Notes: a model not told the origin generated them from the sequence alone. A DNA stretch of 64,000 nucleotides from an uncultured Kineothrix sp. (GCA_910588855.1 CAJUSR010000010.1:62001-126000); one strand, 5' to 3'; positions 7,405 through 16,845 are shown, counted from the first letter of the stretch. Made by a program: numbers and translations.

Positions 7405-9531
7405 CTATCGGAATTGCAAAAATCCTTTCCCCTTTTTCTTGCAGCATTTCAAAATAATGGCAGAAGTAGGCGGCAAAGTCACTTTTACTTTCCCTGCCGC
7501 AATCGGATATTCTTCTTCTTCAATTGTATGCCCTTCCGCTGTAGTCAGAAAAACCCTTTTCATCATTCCTTCTTTCGGCGTGCCGAGATACCATACCGCC
7601 AATTCCTTTGTAACCTCATAGTCATTGTTATTCACCAATACGGCGGACTGTCCATGCTTTGTAAAGCGGCCATATCCAATTACATTATAATCCCTCTCCA
7701 ATTCCTTTAAAGAGCCAATTAAAAATTCCTGATTCATTTTATGGACAGCAATAATGTCTTTATGGAATTGAATCAAATCCTTATCCTCATTCCCCCACGG
7801 ATAAGTCCTTCTGTTGTCCGGGTCTGTAAATCCCGTAACACCGGCTTCATCGCCGTAATATATTGTGGGTGCCCCCGGCCATGTCATCTGGATGACAACC
7901 GCTTCCCGTAAAACCGCTTTATTTACATTATAATCTGCCGCCGCAGGCCCATGGGAATTTGTCCGCCCTACAAACCGGTTCGTCCTTGTAAGGAAGCGGG
8001 AATGGTCATGGTTCGACAGCTCATTCATCGCCATATATAGGGACGGCATTGTCATATTCGCACCGTTATACCTCATGGCATCCCAAAAGCTATCCGCATT
8101 CCCCAGCATATCTCCCCTGAAATCATCGCTATGCTTCTGCATCCCTGTTAAAAACCAGGTTACCGGCTCCATAAAAGCATCGTAATTCATAATCGTATCC
8201 CACTCTTTGCCGTTCAGCCATTCCCTTGGATTCCCATAATGCTCCGCCAGCACTACGGCATTGGGGTTCGCCCGTTTTACCGTTTTATAGAACTCCTTCC
8301 AGAAATAATGGTTATATTCCGGCGAATGCCCCAAATCCGCCGCCACATCCAGCCGCCATCCGTCCACGTTATATGGCGGCGATACCCATTTACGGGCAAT
8401 ATGCATTACATATTCAAACAAATCTTTAGAACCTTCGTAATTCAATTTGGGAAGTGTGTCATGCCCCCACCATCCGTCATACGTATGGTTATAAGGCCAT
8501 GCTTCCTTTTCGTGGAAATCAAAATAATTATGGTAAGGGCTTTCCCTGTCCACATAAGTCCCCTTTTCGTACCCTTCCGCGTTCTCATAAATCCGCTCTC
8601 TATCCATCCACTTATTAAAGGAACCACAATGGTTAAACACGCCATCCAAAATGACCCTCATACCCCTTCTATGGGCTTCCGCCACTACTTCGGCAAACAG
8701 TTCATTGCTTGCCTCCAAATTCGCCTTGTTTGTAACACGGTTAATATACCTTTGGGCAAAACGGTTTTCATGCCCCGGCTGCAGCAACTCCCCTTCGTCC
8801 ATAACTATTTTCCCGAAATGAGGGTCTATATAATCATAATCCTGAATATCGTATTTATGATTGGAAGGTGATACAAATAAAGGGTTAAAATAAATGACAT
8901 CTATTCCCAAATCCTGCAAATAATCCATCTTGTCCAAAACACCCTGCAAATCGCCGCCATAAAACTCCCGCACACCCATCGCTGCGGGATATTTGTTCCA
9001 ATCTTCCACCTTCTCCGTATTGGCCCCTATATATCTATACTCATCCGTAAGTACATCATTAGAAGAATCCCCGTTGCAAAAACGATCCACAAATATCTGA
9101 TACATGACCGCCCCTTTTGCCCAATCGGGGGTTTTATAACCCGGTATCAGCCGGAAATCGCATTTTCTGTCAGCCTCCTTTTGTACCCCATAATAGTTAA
9201 AACAACACACCGCCTTTCCCGCATGTACCTCAAAATAATAACTGATTTCCCTGTCCTCTAGCTGTACTGTTTGATAATAATAATCAAAATGCTTATCCGA
9301 TTCCTGTTTCAGCATTTGATACTTCTCATTGTCACATACAAAGTAAACTTTATCCACATTATTTTTCTTTGTACGGAATTTCACTGTTATTTCACCGTAA
9401 GCGCTGGGTTCCGGAGGCGATACATAATCTTCCGTCATGTCACTATATAGCGCCTTCCTGTCAAATATCGGCCGCATCGTAGCGATATACATCTGGTCAT
9501 ACTCAACTCTCTGAAATTTGTCTATACCCAT
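7405..9531 (-). CDS. GH13 alpha-glycosidase (neopullulanase/cyclomaltodextrinase-like)
   Basis: A 708-residue cytoplasmic glycoside hydrolase that would cleave alpha-glucans. Residues 1 to about 125 resemble a CBM34-type N-terminal domain with Y/F-rich strands. The catalytic barrel follows, with conserved GH13 regions visible: DVIYFNPLF, the region I word ILDGVFNHCG, the nucleophile region DGWRLDVA (about 390), the acid/base region VVLAEHYG (about 425), and LSNHDHSR (about 507). A C-terminal beta domain ends the protein. No signal peptide is seen. The start at 9531 has GGGAGAA upstream. It likely works on maltodextrins brought in by a transporter such as the one at 1-2420 (inference). Confidence 0.92.
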   Translation of the reverse strand: MGIDKFQRVEYDQMYIATMRPIFDRKALYSDMTEDYVSPPEPSAYGEITVKFRTKKNNVDKVYFVCDNEKYQMLKQESDKHFDYYYQTVQLEDREISYYFEVHAGKAVCCFNYYGVQKEADRKCDFRLIPGYKTPDWAKGAVMYQIFVDRFCNGDSSNDVLTDEYRYIGANTEKVEDWNKYPAAMGVREFYGGDLQGVLDKMDYLQDLGIDVIYFNPLFVSPSNHKYDIQDYDYIDPHFGKIVMDEGELLQPGHENRFAQRYINRVTNKANLEASNELFAEVVAEAHRRGMRVILDGVFNHCGSFNKWMDRERIYENAEGYEKGTYVDRESPYHNYFDFHEKEAWPYNHTYDGWWGHDTLPKLNYEGSKDLFEYVMHIARKWVSPPYNVDGWRLDVAADLGHSPEYNHYFWKEFYKTVKRANPNAVVLAEHYGNPREWLNGKEWDTIMNYDAFMEPVTWFLTGMQKHSDDFRGDMLGNADSFWDAMRYNGANMTMPSLYMAMNELSNHDHSRFLTRTNRFVGRTNSHGPAAADYNVNKAVLREAVVIQMTWPGAPTIYYGDEAGVTGFTDPDNRRTYPWGNEDKDLIQFHKDIIAVHKMNQEFLIGSLKELERDYNVIGYGRFTKHGQSAVLVNNNDYEVTKELAVWYLGTPKEGMMKRVFLTTAEGHTIEEEEYPIAAGKVKVTLPPTSAIILKCCKKKGKGFLQFR

Positions 9532-9666
9532 CCATTCTTCTCCCTATGGCTTTTATAATCTTTATGAATTATTTTATACTATGTACTCTTGCTGTTCAAG
9601 TAATTTTCCATTTATAAATTTCCCCTACATGAGGCTGTACATAAATACGCATAAATGCACATAAAT

Positions 9667-9896
9667 AAAAAAGAATCCTGCTTGCAGGATTCTCCGCCTG
9701 CGGCGGGTCGCGCCAGCGACATGCTTCCCCTCCGACGCAGTGCGATAATTGCTTTTTTACCATATGAGAAATTCGGAGAACTTTCCTATATGGTAAAAAA
9801 CGTCCTGCTTGCAGGATTCTCCGCCTGCGGCGGGTCGCGCCAGCGACATGCCCCCCCCCTCCGACGCAGTGCGATAATTGCTTTTTTACTATATAG
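9667..9896. repeat. Two-copy intergenic repeat with hairpins
   Basis: Two copies of a GC-rich unit about 90 nt long begin near 9676 and 9803 (period 127). Both contain the same words: TCCTGCTTGCAGGATTC, then CCGCCTGCGGCGGGTCGCG, CCAGCGACATGC, and CTCCGACGCAGTGCGATAAT, ending in GCTTTTTTAC. They differ mainly in one run (TTCCCCT versus eight C and T). Each holds a small hairpin, and between the copies TTTTTTACCATAT and ATATGGTAAAAAA form another inverted repeat. The surrounding intergenic stretch 9532-10091 contains no credible gene; a short ORF reading through the repeats is repeat-derived. Confidence 0.8.
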
Positions 9897-9897
9897 T

Positions 9898-9930
9898 AAA
9901 AAAGACAGCAATCGCTCTGCTGTCTTTTTT
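9898..9930. terminator. Bidirectional intrinsic terminator
   Basis: A perfect 13-bp stem, AAAAAAGACAGCA with TGCTGTCTTTTTT, closes a 7-nt loop and gives T-runs on both strands. It lies about 160 nt beyond the 3' end of ftsH and probably terminates that operon on the minus strand. Confidence 0.85.
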
Positions 9931-10091
9931 AGAGAAGGTATTTCTTTCTTATGGGGTATAGCAAAAAACTATATAATGTATTGGGGGGTTACAAGTAGTA
10001 TAATAGCATAGCCTACCGTATGCGTAAATACCAAGGATTCACAAATATCACAAAAACCAATATGTTTTTTTGTTAGTTTTGCACAAAATCC

Positions 10092-11975
10092 TTAATTTTT
10101 AAAGAAATCCTCCGGCTCATACGGCTTTTCTTCCATTAAAGCTTCAAATTCTTCACGGGTTATTTTCTCTTTCTGCAATAACAAATCCGCACATTTATGA
10201 AGGTTGCTTTCATGCTCCGCAATAATTGATTTGGCCTTCAAATAACAGCTATTAATAATTTCTTTTACTTCCTTGTCGATTTCCCCTGCTACCAGTTCGC
10301 TGTGCCCTTTAGCATGGGCAAGGTCACGTCCGATAAATACTTCATCGTCATCGTCGTCATAATTAATCACACCAATGTTATCGGACATTCCATACCGCGT
10401 TACCATCCGCCTTGCAACCTTTGTGGCTTTCTTTATATCGCTGGATGCACCGGTTGTAATATCGTCAAAAATAATCTCTTCCGCAATCCGCCCGCCCAAA
10501 GATACCATAATTTCCTGAAGCATTTTCCCTTTTGTCATGAACATTTCATCCCGTTCGGGAAGAGGCATCGTATAGCCCGCAGCCCCCAGGCCTGTAGGGA
10601 TAATGGAAACCGTATACACCGGTCCTACATCGGGAAGCACATGGAACAGTATCGCATGACCGGCCTCATGATATGCTGTAATCCTTTTCTCTTTATCGGA
10701 AATCACACGGCTCTTTTTCTCCGTGCCAATACCCACCTTAATAAAAGACTTTTTAATATCTTCCTGCTTTACAAACGCCCGGTTCTCCATTGCTGCGTTG
10801 ATTGCCGCCTCATTCATCAGGTTTTCCAAATCCGCTCCGGTAAACCCGGCGGTCGTCTGGGCAATCTGTTCCAAATTCACGTCTTCTGCCAACGGTTTAT
10901 TCTTGGAATGGACAGTGAGTATTTCTTTCCTTCCCCTTACATCCGGAGGGCTGACCGTTATTTTTCTGTCAAACCGACCGGGGCGCAGGATTGCCGGATC
11001 CAATATATCCACACGGTTTGTTGCCGCAAGCACGATAATGCCTTCATTTGCACCGAAACCATCCATTTCCACAAGAAGCTGGTTCAACGTCTGCTCCCTC
11101 TCATCGTGTCCGCCGCCCATACCGGTACCGCGCCGTCTTGCTACCGCATCGATTTCATCAATAAATACAATACATGGAGAATGTTTTTTGGCATCCGCAA
11201 ATAAGTCTCTGACCCTGGAAGCCCCCACACCTACAAACATTTCCACAAAGTCGGAACCGGATATGCTGAAAAAGGGAACATTTGCTTCCCCGGCAATCGC
11301 CTTGGCCAAAAGGGTTTTACCGGTACCAGGCGCACCTTCCAAAAGCACCCCTTTCGGTATCCTGGCGCCTACTTTTGTAAACTTGCCCGGCTCCTTCAGG
11401 AAATTAATGATTTCGTCCAACTCTTCTTTTTCTTCCTGCAGACCCGCTACATCTTTTAACGTCACTTTGTTGTCCATAGAAAGCTTCGCCCGGCTCTTAC
11501 CGAAATTCATCATCTTTCCGCTGCTGCCGCCGCCCGCATTCTGGCCATTCATCATAACAAAGAAAAAGACCCCTACTACCAGTACAAGCAGAATAGGGAA
11601 TACGCTTGTCATAAACCAATTCTCTCTCGGGATATCCCTTATTTCAGGATCCAGCCCAAAAGATATCAGCTCATTCTCAATTTCCTTTACATCCGTTACA
11701 TAAAGAATCTTTTCCTCCCCTGTAACAAGCGCCACCCGTACAATACCCGTGGGCGTCTCTTTATTCGGCTGTATCATAGCTTCCAGCACTTTCCCTTCTT
11801 TCAGGGCTTTCTGTAATTCACCTCTCGTGTAATCCGTCTCCTGCCCATTTAAGCTTCGGAACATCCATGCCGCCAAAATCATCAGCCCAAGAATTAATAG
11901 AAAATACGCATTTAAATTCTTTTTATTATTATTCAACTCTAACCTCCAATCCGCATCTGCCGTATTTTTACCCAT
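10092..11975 (-). CDS. ftsH: ATP-dependent zinc metalloprotease FtsH
   Basis: A 627-residue membrane AAA+ protease that degrades misfolded and regulatory membrane proteins. Transmembrane helix 1 is at about 22-40, a short extracytoplasmic domain follows, and helix 2 is at about 124-142. The AAA module has Walker A GAPGTGKT (214-221), Walker B FIDEIDA (271-277) and an arginine-finger region ILRPGRFDRKI. The zinc protease motif HEAGH is at about 435. It ends the conserved tilS-hpt-ftsH order seen across Firmicutes, 23 nt after hpt. All key residues are present. Confidence 0.97.
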   Translation of the reverse strand: MGKNTADADWRLELNNNKKNLNAYFLLILGLMILAAWMFRSLNGQETDYTRGELQKALKEGKVLEAMIQPNKETPTGIVRVALVTGEEKILYVTDVKEIENELISFGLDPEIRDIPRENWFMTSVFPILLVLVVGVFFFVMMNGQNAGGGSSGKMMNFGKSRAKLSMDNKVTLKDVAGLQEEKEELDEIINFLKEPGKFTKVGARIPKGVLLEGAPGTGKTLLAKAIAGEANVPFFSISGSDFVEMFVGVGASRVRDLFADAKKHSPCIVFIDEIDAVARRRGTGMGGGHDEREQTLNQLLVEMDGFGANEGIIVLAATNRVDILDPAILRPGRFDRKITVSPPDVRGRKEILTVHSKNKPLAEDVNLEQIAQTTAGFTGADLENLMNEAAINAAMENRAFVKQEDIKKSFIKVGIGTEKKSRVISDKEKRITAYHEAGHAILFHVLPDVGPVYTVSIIPTGLGAAGYTMPLPERDEMFMTKGKMLQEIMVSLGGRIAEEIIFDDITTGASSDIKKATKVARRMVTRYGMSDNIGVINYDDDDDEVFIGRDLAHAKGHSELVAGEIDKEVKEIINSCYLKAKSIIAEHESNLHKCADLLLQKEKITREEFEALMEEKPYEPEDFFKN

Positions 11976-11998
11976 TTATGCGGACATATATTAAAATT

Positions 11999-12529
11999 CT
12001 ATTTTTCGTCCAATTCCACTACGCCGATATAAGGCAGGTTCCTGTATTTCTGGTCATAATCAAGGCCATAACCTACAACAAATTCATCCGGAATCTGGAA
12101 TCCGGTATAATCCACATGGACATCTACCACTCTGCGGTCCGGCTTATCCAATAATGTACAAAGCCTCAGGCTTTTGGGCCCTCTGTCCCGCAGCATTTCC
12201 AAAAGATAGCTTAACGTCCTGCCGGAATCCACGATATCTTCCACCACTACTACATCCTTATCCTTTAACGGCTCATCCAAATCCTTCACAATCCTGACTA
12301 CCCCGCTGGACTTCGTCTCGCTCCCATAGCTTGAAACCGACATAAAATCCAGAGAAACCGGCACATTTATCCTTTTGGCCAATTCGCACATAAAAAAACT
12401 GCCGCCCTTCAGCACGCACACCAGATGTACCTGTTTCCCTTCATAATCTTTGCTGATTTGCTCCCCGATTTCCTGAATCCTCTTATCCACTTCTTCTTCG
12501 GACAACATAACTCTTACTCTCTCTGACAT
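11999..12529 (-). CDS. hpt: Hypoxanthine phosphoribosyltransferase
   Basis: A 176-residue purine salvage enzyme that makes IMP or GMP from hypoxanthine or guanine and PRPP. The PRPP-binding loop reads VVVVEDIVDSGRTL, preceded by SYGSETKSSG, and followed by the base-contacting region DKPDRR and FVVGYGLDYDQKYRNLPYIG. Length is normal for the family. Its start abuts the tilS stop (0-1 nt), so the two are co-translated; ftsH follows after 23 nt. Confidence 0.96.
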   Translation of the reverse strand: MSERVRVMLSEEEVDKRIQEIGEQISKDYEGKQVHLVCVLKGGSFFMCELAKRINVPVSLDFMSVSSYGSETKSSGVVRIVKDLDEPLKDKDVVVVEDIVDSGRTLSYLLEMLRDRGPKSLRLCTLLDKPDRRVVDVHVDYTGFQIPDEFVVGYGLDYDQKYRNLPYIGVVELDEK

Positions 12530-14005
12530 TTAAAGCCCTCCTCTTACCTGTACTTTTAAAATATGTTTTGTCTCTTCTGTAATCTTATAATATTCGCTGA
12601 TACGGTATCCCGGCACCCATATAATATGGCTGCCGTCCGCCAAAACGTAAAGATTTTCCCGTTCTTCTTTCGGTATTTTCTCTTCTATCATATAATTTTT
12701 CAGCTTCTTTTTGGATAGCTCTTTATTAATCGTAAGATAATCCCCTTTTTCCCTTGTACGGAACACTAACGACTTTGTTATTCTATCACAATTCAGCCAC
12801 TTCGTATATGTCTTTCTGGAAATAATTTCGGAATTATCAAAAAAAGAGGGGATTTTTTCCTTAGAAAATATGGTCAATTCCACAACCCCCAGACCGGGAA
12901 CCTCCACCTCCAACATCTGCCCCGAGCTATCCGGTAAACTTATTCCGATTTCAACGGACGGCTCCATTTCTCTCCCGTCCTCACAACATAATATCAAATG
13001 CCCATACTCTTTTTTCGCTTTTAATCCATAAGGCATGGAAAGCTGCTTGTTTCCCTGTTTCCATAACAGTTCCTCAAGCCCTTCCATATGCACCGAAGTG
13101 ATGTCCTTCCTCCCTTCCGTCATCCTTTCCAGGCATTGAAGAAGAATCTGCCTTCTTATCAAAGGCTCTTCCTCTTTCAGATGGGCAATATCCAGTACCG
13201 CCTTTTCTCTTCCGGTTTCTAACATACAGTCTCCGCAAGCCTTTTCTGCCTGCCTGCGGATATATGCATCCGCCTCTAAAAACATATCCGCCGCCCCGCA
13301 CATATGTGCAACCACACCTGTACAAATTTCCTTCTCCGCAAAAGGAAGAATATGGTTACGGATACGGTTCCTTGTATAAGTATCCTCTAAGTTTGTACGG
13401 TCTATACAGAAAGATATCCCTTTTTCCCCAAGATATTCCTCAATTTCTTCACGCTGTACACATAGCAGCGGGCGGATTACATTTCCCCTCACCGGTTTAA
13501 TCCCCCCGGCTCCGGTAAGCCCTGTTCCCCGAAACAGATGGAACAGCATCGTCTCCGCCCTGTCATTGGCATTATGGGCAACGGCAATTTTCCCCCTTTT
13601 TGCCGTTTCTTCTGTTCCGCTGCAATTCCCGCTTCCGGCTCCAAACTTTTCAAGGGTTTCTTCAAACGCTTTATATCTTATCCGGCGCCCCGCCTCTTCT
13701 TCGGACAAGCGCCCGCTTTTGGCATAAGCCTTTACATCCTCTTCATACAACACAAAAGGGATACCCTTCCTATCGCAGAGTTCCCTTACATAAGCTGCAT
13801 CCTCCGCCGCTTCCGGCCTTATCCTATGATTTACATGGGCAACCACCAACCGGAAACCCATCTCTTCCGCTACTTTGCAGAGTATCAGGAAAAGACATAC
13901 GGAATCAGCGCCTCCGGACACCCCTGCCACAACGGTATCCCCCGGCGCTATCATATGGTATCTATCCATATATTCTTTTACTTTCCGAAATAATCTATGG
14001 TTCAT
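12530..14005 (-). CDS. tilS: tRNA(Ile)-lysidine synthase
   Basis: A 491-residue enzyme that converts C34 of the AUA-reading tRNA(Ile) to lysidine. The N-terminal PP-loop SGGADS is at residues 30-35, followed by VAHVNHRIR and the ATP-dependent ligase core (AHNANDRAETMLFHLFRGTGL, RPLL, DRTN..YTRNRIRNHILP). The C-terminal TilS domain includes KLKNYMIEEKIPKEER and WVPGYRISEYYKI. The position between the SpoIIE-like gene and hpt is the usual Firmicutes order. Confidence 0.95.
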   Translation of the reverse strand: MNHRLFRKVKEYMDRYHMIAPGDTVVAGVSGGADSVCLFLILCKVAEEMGFRLVVAHVNHRIRPEAAEDAAYVRELCDRKGIPFVLYEEDVKAYAKSGRLSEEEAGRRIRYKAFEETLEKFGAGSGNCSGTEETAKRGKIAVAHNANDRAETMLFHLFRGTGLTGAGGIKPVRGNVIRPLLCVQREEIEEYLGEKGISFCIDRTNLEDTYTRNRIRNHILPFAEKEICTGVVAHMCGAADMFLEADAYIRRQAEKACGDCMLETGREKAVLDIAHLKEEEPLIRRQILLQCLERMTEGRKDITSVHMEGLEELLWKQGNKQLSMPYGLKAKKEYGHLILCCEDGREMEPSVEIGISLPDSSGQMLEVEVPGLGVVELTIFSKEKIPSFFDNSEIISRKTYTKWLNCDRITKSLVFRTREKGDYLTINKELSKKKLKNYMIEEKIPKEERENLYVLADGSHIIWVPGYRISEYYKITEETKHILKVQVRGGL

Positions 14006-14083
14006 CCTACTTTCATCTCATCCTGCTTCCGCTGTATATCACTTAATATTTATATTAGACAATTTCGCAAGAAAAGTCAAACA

Positions 14084-15277
14084 TTACAAGCTTTCCCATA
14101 TCCCCATTACCATTACCGTCATATCGTCCCTAATCCTTCCTTTACTCTGGTGCAGGCAGAAATTTAAAATATGGTTAGCTATCTCCGCCGGGTTTTTTAA
14201 ATCAATTTTCCCAAGCATCTCCGGAAGCATCTCTTCCCCGATTCCCTGTGACAAAGCATCCAATATCCCATCGGAAAGCATAACAATGTAATCCCCATCC
14301 ACCAATCTTCTTCTCACCATTTCCATATCCATTTCATAAAAAACCCCAAGCGGAAGATTTCTGGCCGATATCTGTTCCACCAAATTCCCTCTTTTTATAT
14401 AAGAAGGCGCCGAACCAATCTTGATAAATTCGCATACGCCTGTGTACAAATCCACTTGGTACAAATCCAATGTAGACATGTTCTGGGGCTCACCGCCCGC
14501 AATAAGCGCCCCGTTTATCATCTGCACCGCCGTTTCTTTTCCAAAACCCGCTTCCAAAAATTTTTCTATAAAGTCTATTACAAATGCACTGTCCTTGCAC
14601 GCCTTTTCCCCGGAACCCATACCGTCGGAAAGCACGGCTGTAAGGATGCCCTCTTTTGCTTCCAGAAAAGAATAATTGTCCCCTGATATATGTTCCGTTT
14701 CTTTTACTGCCTTTGCAACCCCTGTCAAGATATGATATTTTGGTTCTTCCATATACTGGTAATTGCCCCATTCTTTCCCCACGAAAACAGGGGATGATTT
14801 CAAAGGTATCATCCTTAAGTTCAAAAGCACGGAAAGAAGGTTCCCCACTTCGTCCACCGCCGGGCTTGTCCCTTTCCCCGCCCGCATAATAAGATTGATT
14901 TCCTTATGCCCGCTCTCCTTTTCCATCAAAAAAATTTCCTTTAAAAGGACACCTTCCTCTTTCAATGCATGGGCAAGCTGCTTTACTTTCCGTTCGCTCA
15001 TATGTATAAACCGATAGGATTCCTCCGCTACCCTGGTCATAATCTGTGCCATTTCGTTTAAATGGTCCGCCATCAAATCCCTGTTTTCCACCAGCCTTTT
15101 TTTCCATATATATTCCTGCCTGTCGCCCGTCGGCTCTGTCTCCTCCTCTTTCTGTATATCCGAAAATGTATTTGCCAAATCCCGGAAAGAATCCGCATAC
15201 ATTAACAATTTTTTTCTCCCATATTCCGGCAATATACTGTCAAAGGACGTATCCCCGCTTATAGACTGTTTTTTCAT
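14084..15277 (-). CDS. SpoIIE-like PP2C serine phosphatase, without membrane domain
   Basis: A 397-residue protein whose last 200 residues are a SpoIIE/PP2C phosphatase: AVLSDGMGSG with the first metal-binding aspartate, IVMLSDGILD, and DDMTVMV near the end. Residues 1-190 are mostly helical. The genomic slot, between divIC and tilS, is that of spoIIE, the phosphatase that activates sigma-F via SpoIIAA. Classical SpoIIE is about 800 residues with ten N-terminal membrane helices; none are seen here. An upstream in-frame extension to 15460 overlaps the divIC 3' end and lacks a ribosome site, whereas ATG at 15277 follows GGAGGG by 6-7 nt, so this start was chosen. Confidence 0.85.
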   Translation of the reverse strand: MKKQSISGDTSFDSILPEYGRKKLLMYADSFRDLANTFSDIQKEEETEPTGDRQEYIWKKRLVENRDLMADHLNEMAQIMTRVAEESYRFIHMSERKVKQLAHALKEEGVLLKEIFLMEKESGHKEINLIMRAGKGTSPAVDEVGNLLSVLLNLRMIPLKSSPVFVGKEWGNYQYMEEPKYHILTGVAKAVKETEHISGDNYSFLEAKEGILTAVLSDGMGSGEKACKDSAFVIDFIEKFLEAGFGKETAVQMINGALIAGGEPQNMSTLDLYQVDLYTGVCEFIKIGSAPSYIKRGNLVEQISARNLPLGVFYEMDMEMVRRRLVDGDYIVMLSDGILDALSQGIGEEMLPEMLGKIDLKNPAEIANHILNFCLHQSKGRIRDDMTVMVMGIWESL

Positions 15278-15425
15278 CGCACATCCCTCCATTCCCTGCT
15301 TCTGCACGGATTCTTGTAAAGGAACATTATACAAGACCGATTCCTGTCCGTTTGTCAAAACAGGTACATGAAAAATGATTTTTATACGACAAAAAATGCA
15401 GATACCGGCTTTGCCGCATCTGCAC

Positions 15426-15731
15426 TTAATCTTCTTCCCTGAAAATAATCTCGTCTTCATGTATCAATCCGAGTTTATCCTTTGCTACTTCTTCAATATA
15501 TTTCTTTGTATGTGTATATTTCTCATATTCGGCAATTTCTTCCGAACGCTTCTCCTCTTCTGCAATCTGCTCCGTTAAAACCCGTTCCTTCTCCTGATAG
15601 GCATCCAGCTTCTGCTTTAGCTCAATGCTTTTTATCAATACTACAATAAGCATCATAGCAACCACGGTAGTTACAAGGAACATACCGAACTTATTCTGCT
15701 TTTTTTTGCGGTAAGCAGCCCGTCTTGCCAT
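15426..15731 (-). CDS. divIC: Septum formation initiator DivIC/FtsL-type protein
   Basis: A 101-residue bitopic cell-division protein. A basic N-terminus (ARRAAYRKKKQNK) precedes one transmembrane helix (about 17-35), then a coiled coil (KQKLDAYQEKERVLTEQIAE) and the typical tail KYIEEVAKDKLGLIHEDEI. It belongs to the divisome subcomplex with FtsL and FtsQ/DivIB. It lies between yabQ and the SpoIIE-like gene, as in other Firmicutes. Confidence 0.9.
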   Translation of the reverse strand: MARRAAYRKKKQNKFGMFLVTTVVAMMLIVVLIKSIELKQKLDAYQEKERVLTEQIAEEEKRSEEIAEYEKYTHTKKYIEEVAKDKLGLIHEDEIIFREED

Positions 15732-15758
15732 AATGCCTCACCCCTGTCTCTGTGCCGG

Positions 15759-16247
15759 TTAATGCTTGCATAAACCCATTTTAAGCATTTTCACAAATGC
15801 AGTCAACTTCTTTTTCATATATTTCCATACTTTTTTCACCCTTTTACTTACGAAACCGCAAAAAGCCGCCACTCTCTTAATCGCCCATATAAAAGGTTTT
15901 AAAATAAATCCGGTTATTTTACAAATAATATGTATCTCTTTCTTAATCAATGCGGATAAAAGCTTAACGAAATGCATACCGATTATCTTTTTATACAAAA
16001 GCATTCCAAAAGCTGCCCCGAAAACCGCAAACCACCGCAGGATACCGTTGTTTTCTTCATACAGCATATAAAACACTGCCACAGCGCAGGCCGCCCAGAA
16101 CAGAAAGTCTTCCAGCGAAACAAATAACAGGTTATGCTTCACCATTTGTCTGGCTATCAGTATAAAATCATACACAAACGTAATAACAATCCCCATTGCC
16201 ACCGAATAGACCAGAAAATATACCTCGTTGATAATATCCTGACTCAT
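15759..16247 (-). CDS. yabQ: Spore cortex biosynthesis protein YabQ
   Basis: A 162-residue polytopic membrane protein. Helices are visible at about 5-27 (EVYFLVYSVAMGIVITFVYD), 45-60 and 65-85, followed by a basic C-terminal part (KRVKKVWKYMKKK). In Bacillus YabQ is needed for the spore cortex. The ATG at 16247 has AGGTGG upstream and starts 8 nt after the yabP stop; a start at 16286 would overlap yabP and was rejected. Context within yabP-yabQ-divIC supports the name. Confidence 0.88.
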   Translation of the reverse strand: MSQDIINEVYFLVYSVAMGIVITFVYDFILIARQMVKHNLLFVSLEDFLFWAACAVAVFYMLYEENNGILRWFAVFGAAFGMLLYKKIIGMHFVKLLSALIKKEIHIICKITGFILKPFIWAIKRVAAFCGFVSKRVKKVWKYMKKKLTAFVKMLKMGLCKH

Positions 16248-16254
16248 TGCCCAC

Positions 16255-16545
16255 CTACTTAAACAATCTGGAGAGCAAAGACTCACCCTTGCTGCCGTAT
16301 CCGGTCACTTCGGAATAGGTAAAGCTATCTATTTTCCCGTCCACATCCACTTCCCCTTTATCCAAAGTCAAACGGCTTACATGAAGGTCTTCCCCTTTAA
16401 TCATAAGCATCCCCTGATCTGTTTCCAGCAGTACCTCCTTCACGTCAAAAGAAAGCACATCGCATACCCCGCTGATAGTACATGTCCTTCTGTTAGTAAG
16501 CATTAATTTATGCGTACGCTGCTTTGCGGCATTTAAATCCTCCAT
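16255..16545 (-). CDS. yabP: Sporulation protein YabP
   Basis: A 96-residue small beta-rich protein of the YabP/YqfC family. The sequence shows the family pattern NRRTCTISGVCDVLSFDVKE followed by LLETDQGMLMIKGEDLHVSR. YabP is required for spore cortex formation in Bacillus. It sits upstream of yabQ with an 8-nt gap. The presence of yabP and yabQ shows that the organism comes from a spore-forming lineage, though it does not prove that it sporulates. Confidence 0.92.
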   Translation of the reverse strand: MEDLNAAKQRTHKLMLTNRRTCTISGVCDVLSFDVKEVLLETDQGMLMIKGEDLHVSRLTLDKGEVDVDGKIDSFTYSEVTGYGSKGESLLSRLFK

Positions 16546-16605
16546 ATAACCCCTCCATGTAACCTAAAAGATTAAGTCCTTAAGAGATTATATGAATCCC
16601 CTTTT

Positions 16606-16845
16606 TTAAATATACCGGAAAAGGTCTTTTGCTTCTTCTTTTTTAACGGTCTCCTGCACATCCAGCACTTCAACCTTCACCTCTTTATTGCCGAACTGAA
16701 TCGTAATCGTATCTCCCTGCTTTACATTTGCCGATGCCTTGACCGGCTTCCCATTCACCATCACCCGACCCGCATCGCACGCTTCATTCGCCACCGTACG
16801 CCGCTTAATCAGGCGCGATACTTTCAAATATTTATCTAACCTCAT
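16606..16845 (-). CDS. rqcP: S4-domain RNA-binding protein RqcP (YabO family)
   Basis: A 79-residue S4-domain protein: MRLDKYLKVSRLIKRRTVAN, then GRVMVNGKPVKASANVKQGD. This Hsp15-like family works with RqcH in ribosome-associated quality control, helping Ala-tail extension on stalled 50S subunits (established in Bacillus). The start at 16845 is preceded by GAGGGAAAGCT, a good ribosome site; the longer in-frame start at 16947 has none. It lies between hup and yabP as expected. Confidence 0.92.
   Translation of the reverse strand: MRLDKYLKVSRLIKRRTVANEACDAGRVMVNGKPVKASANVKQGDTITIQFGNKEVKVEVLDVQETVKKEEAKDLFRYI

Noticed and set aside
8239..8871. A 210-codon plus-strand ORF inside the GH13 gene
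   Set aside because: Antisense to a clear GH13 catalytic domain, with no family pattern.
9655..10011. 118-codon ORF through the repeats near 9.7 kb
   Set aside because: It reads across two copies of a hairpin repeat and a terminator, so it is not a gene.
10723..11703. A 326-codon plus-strand ORF antisense to ftsH
   Set aside because: It lies wholly inside ftsH on the other strand, has no ribosome site and no domain pattern; it is a shadow of codon use.
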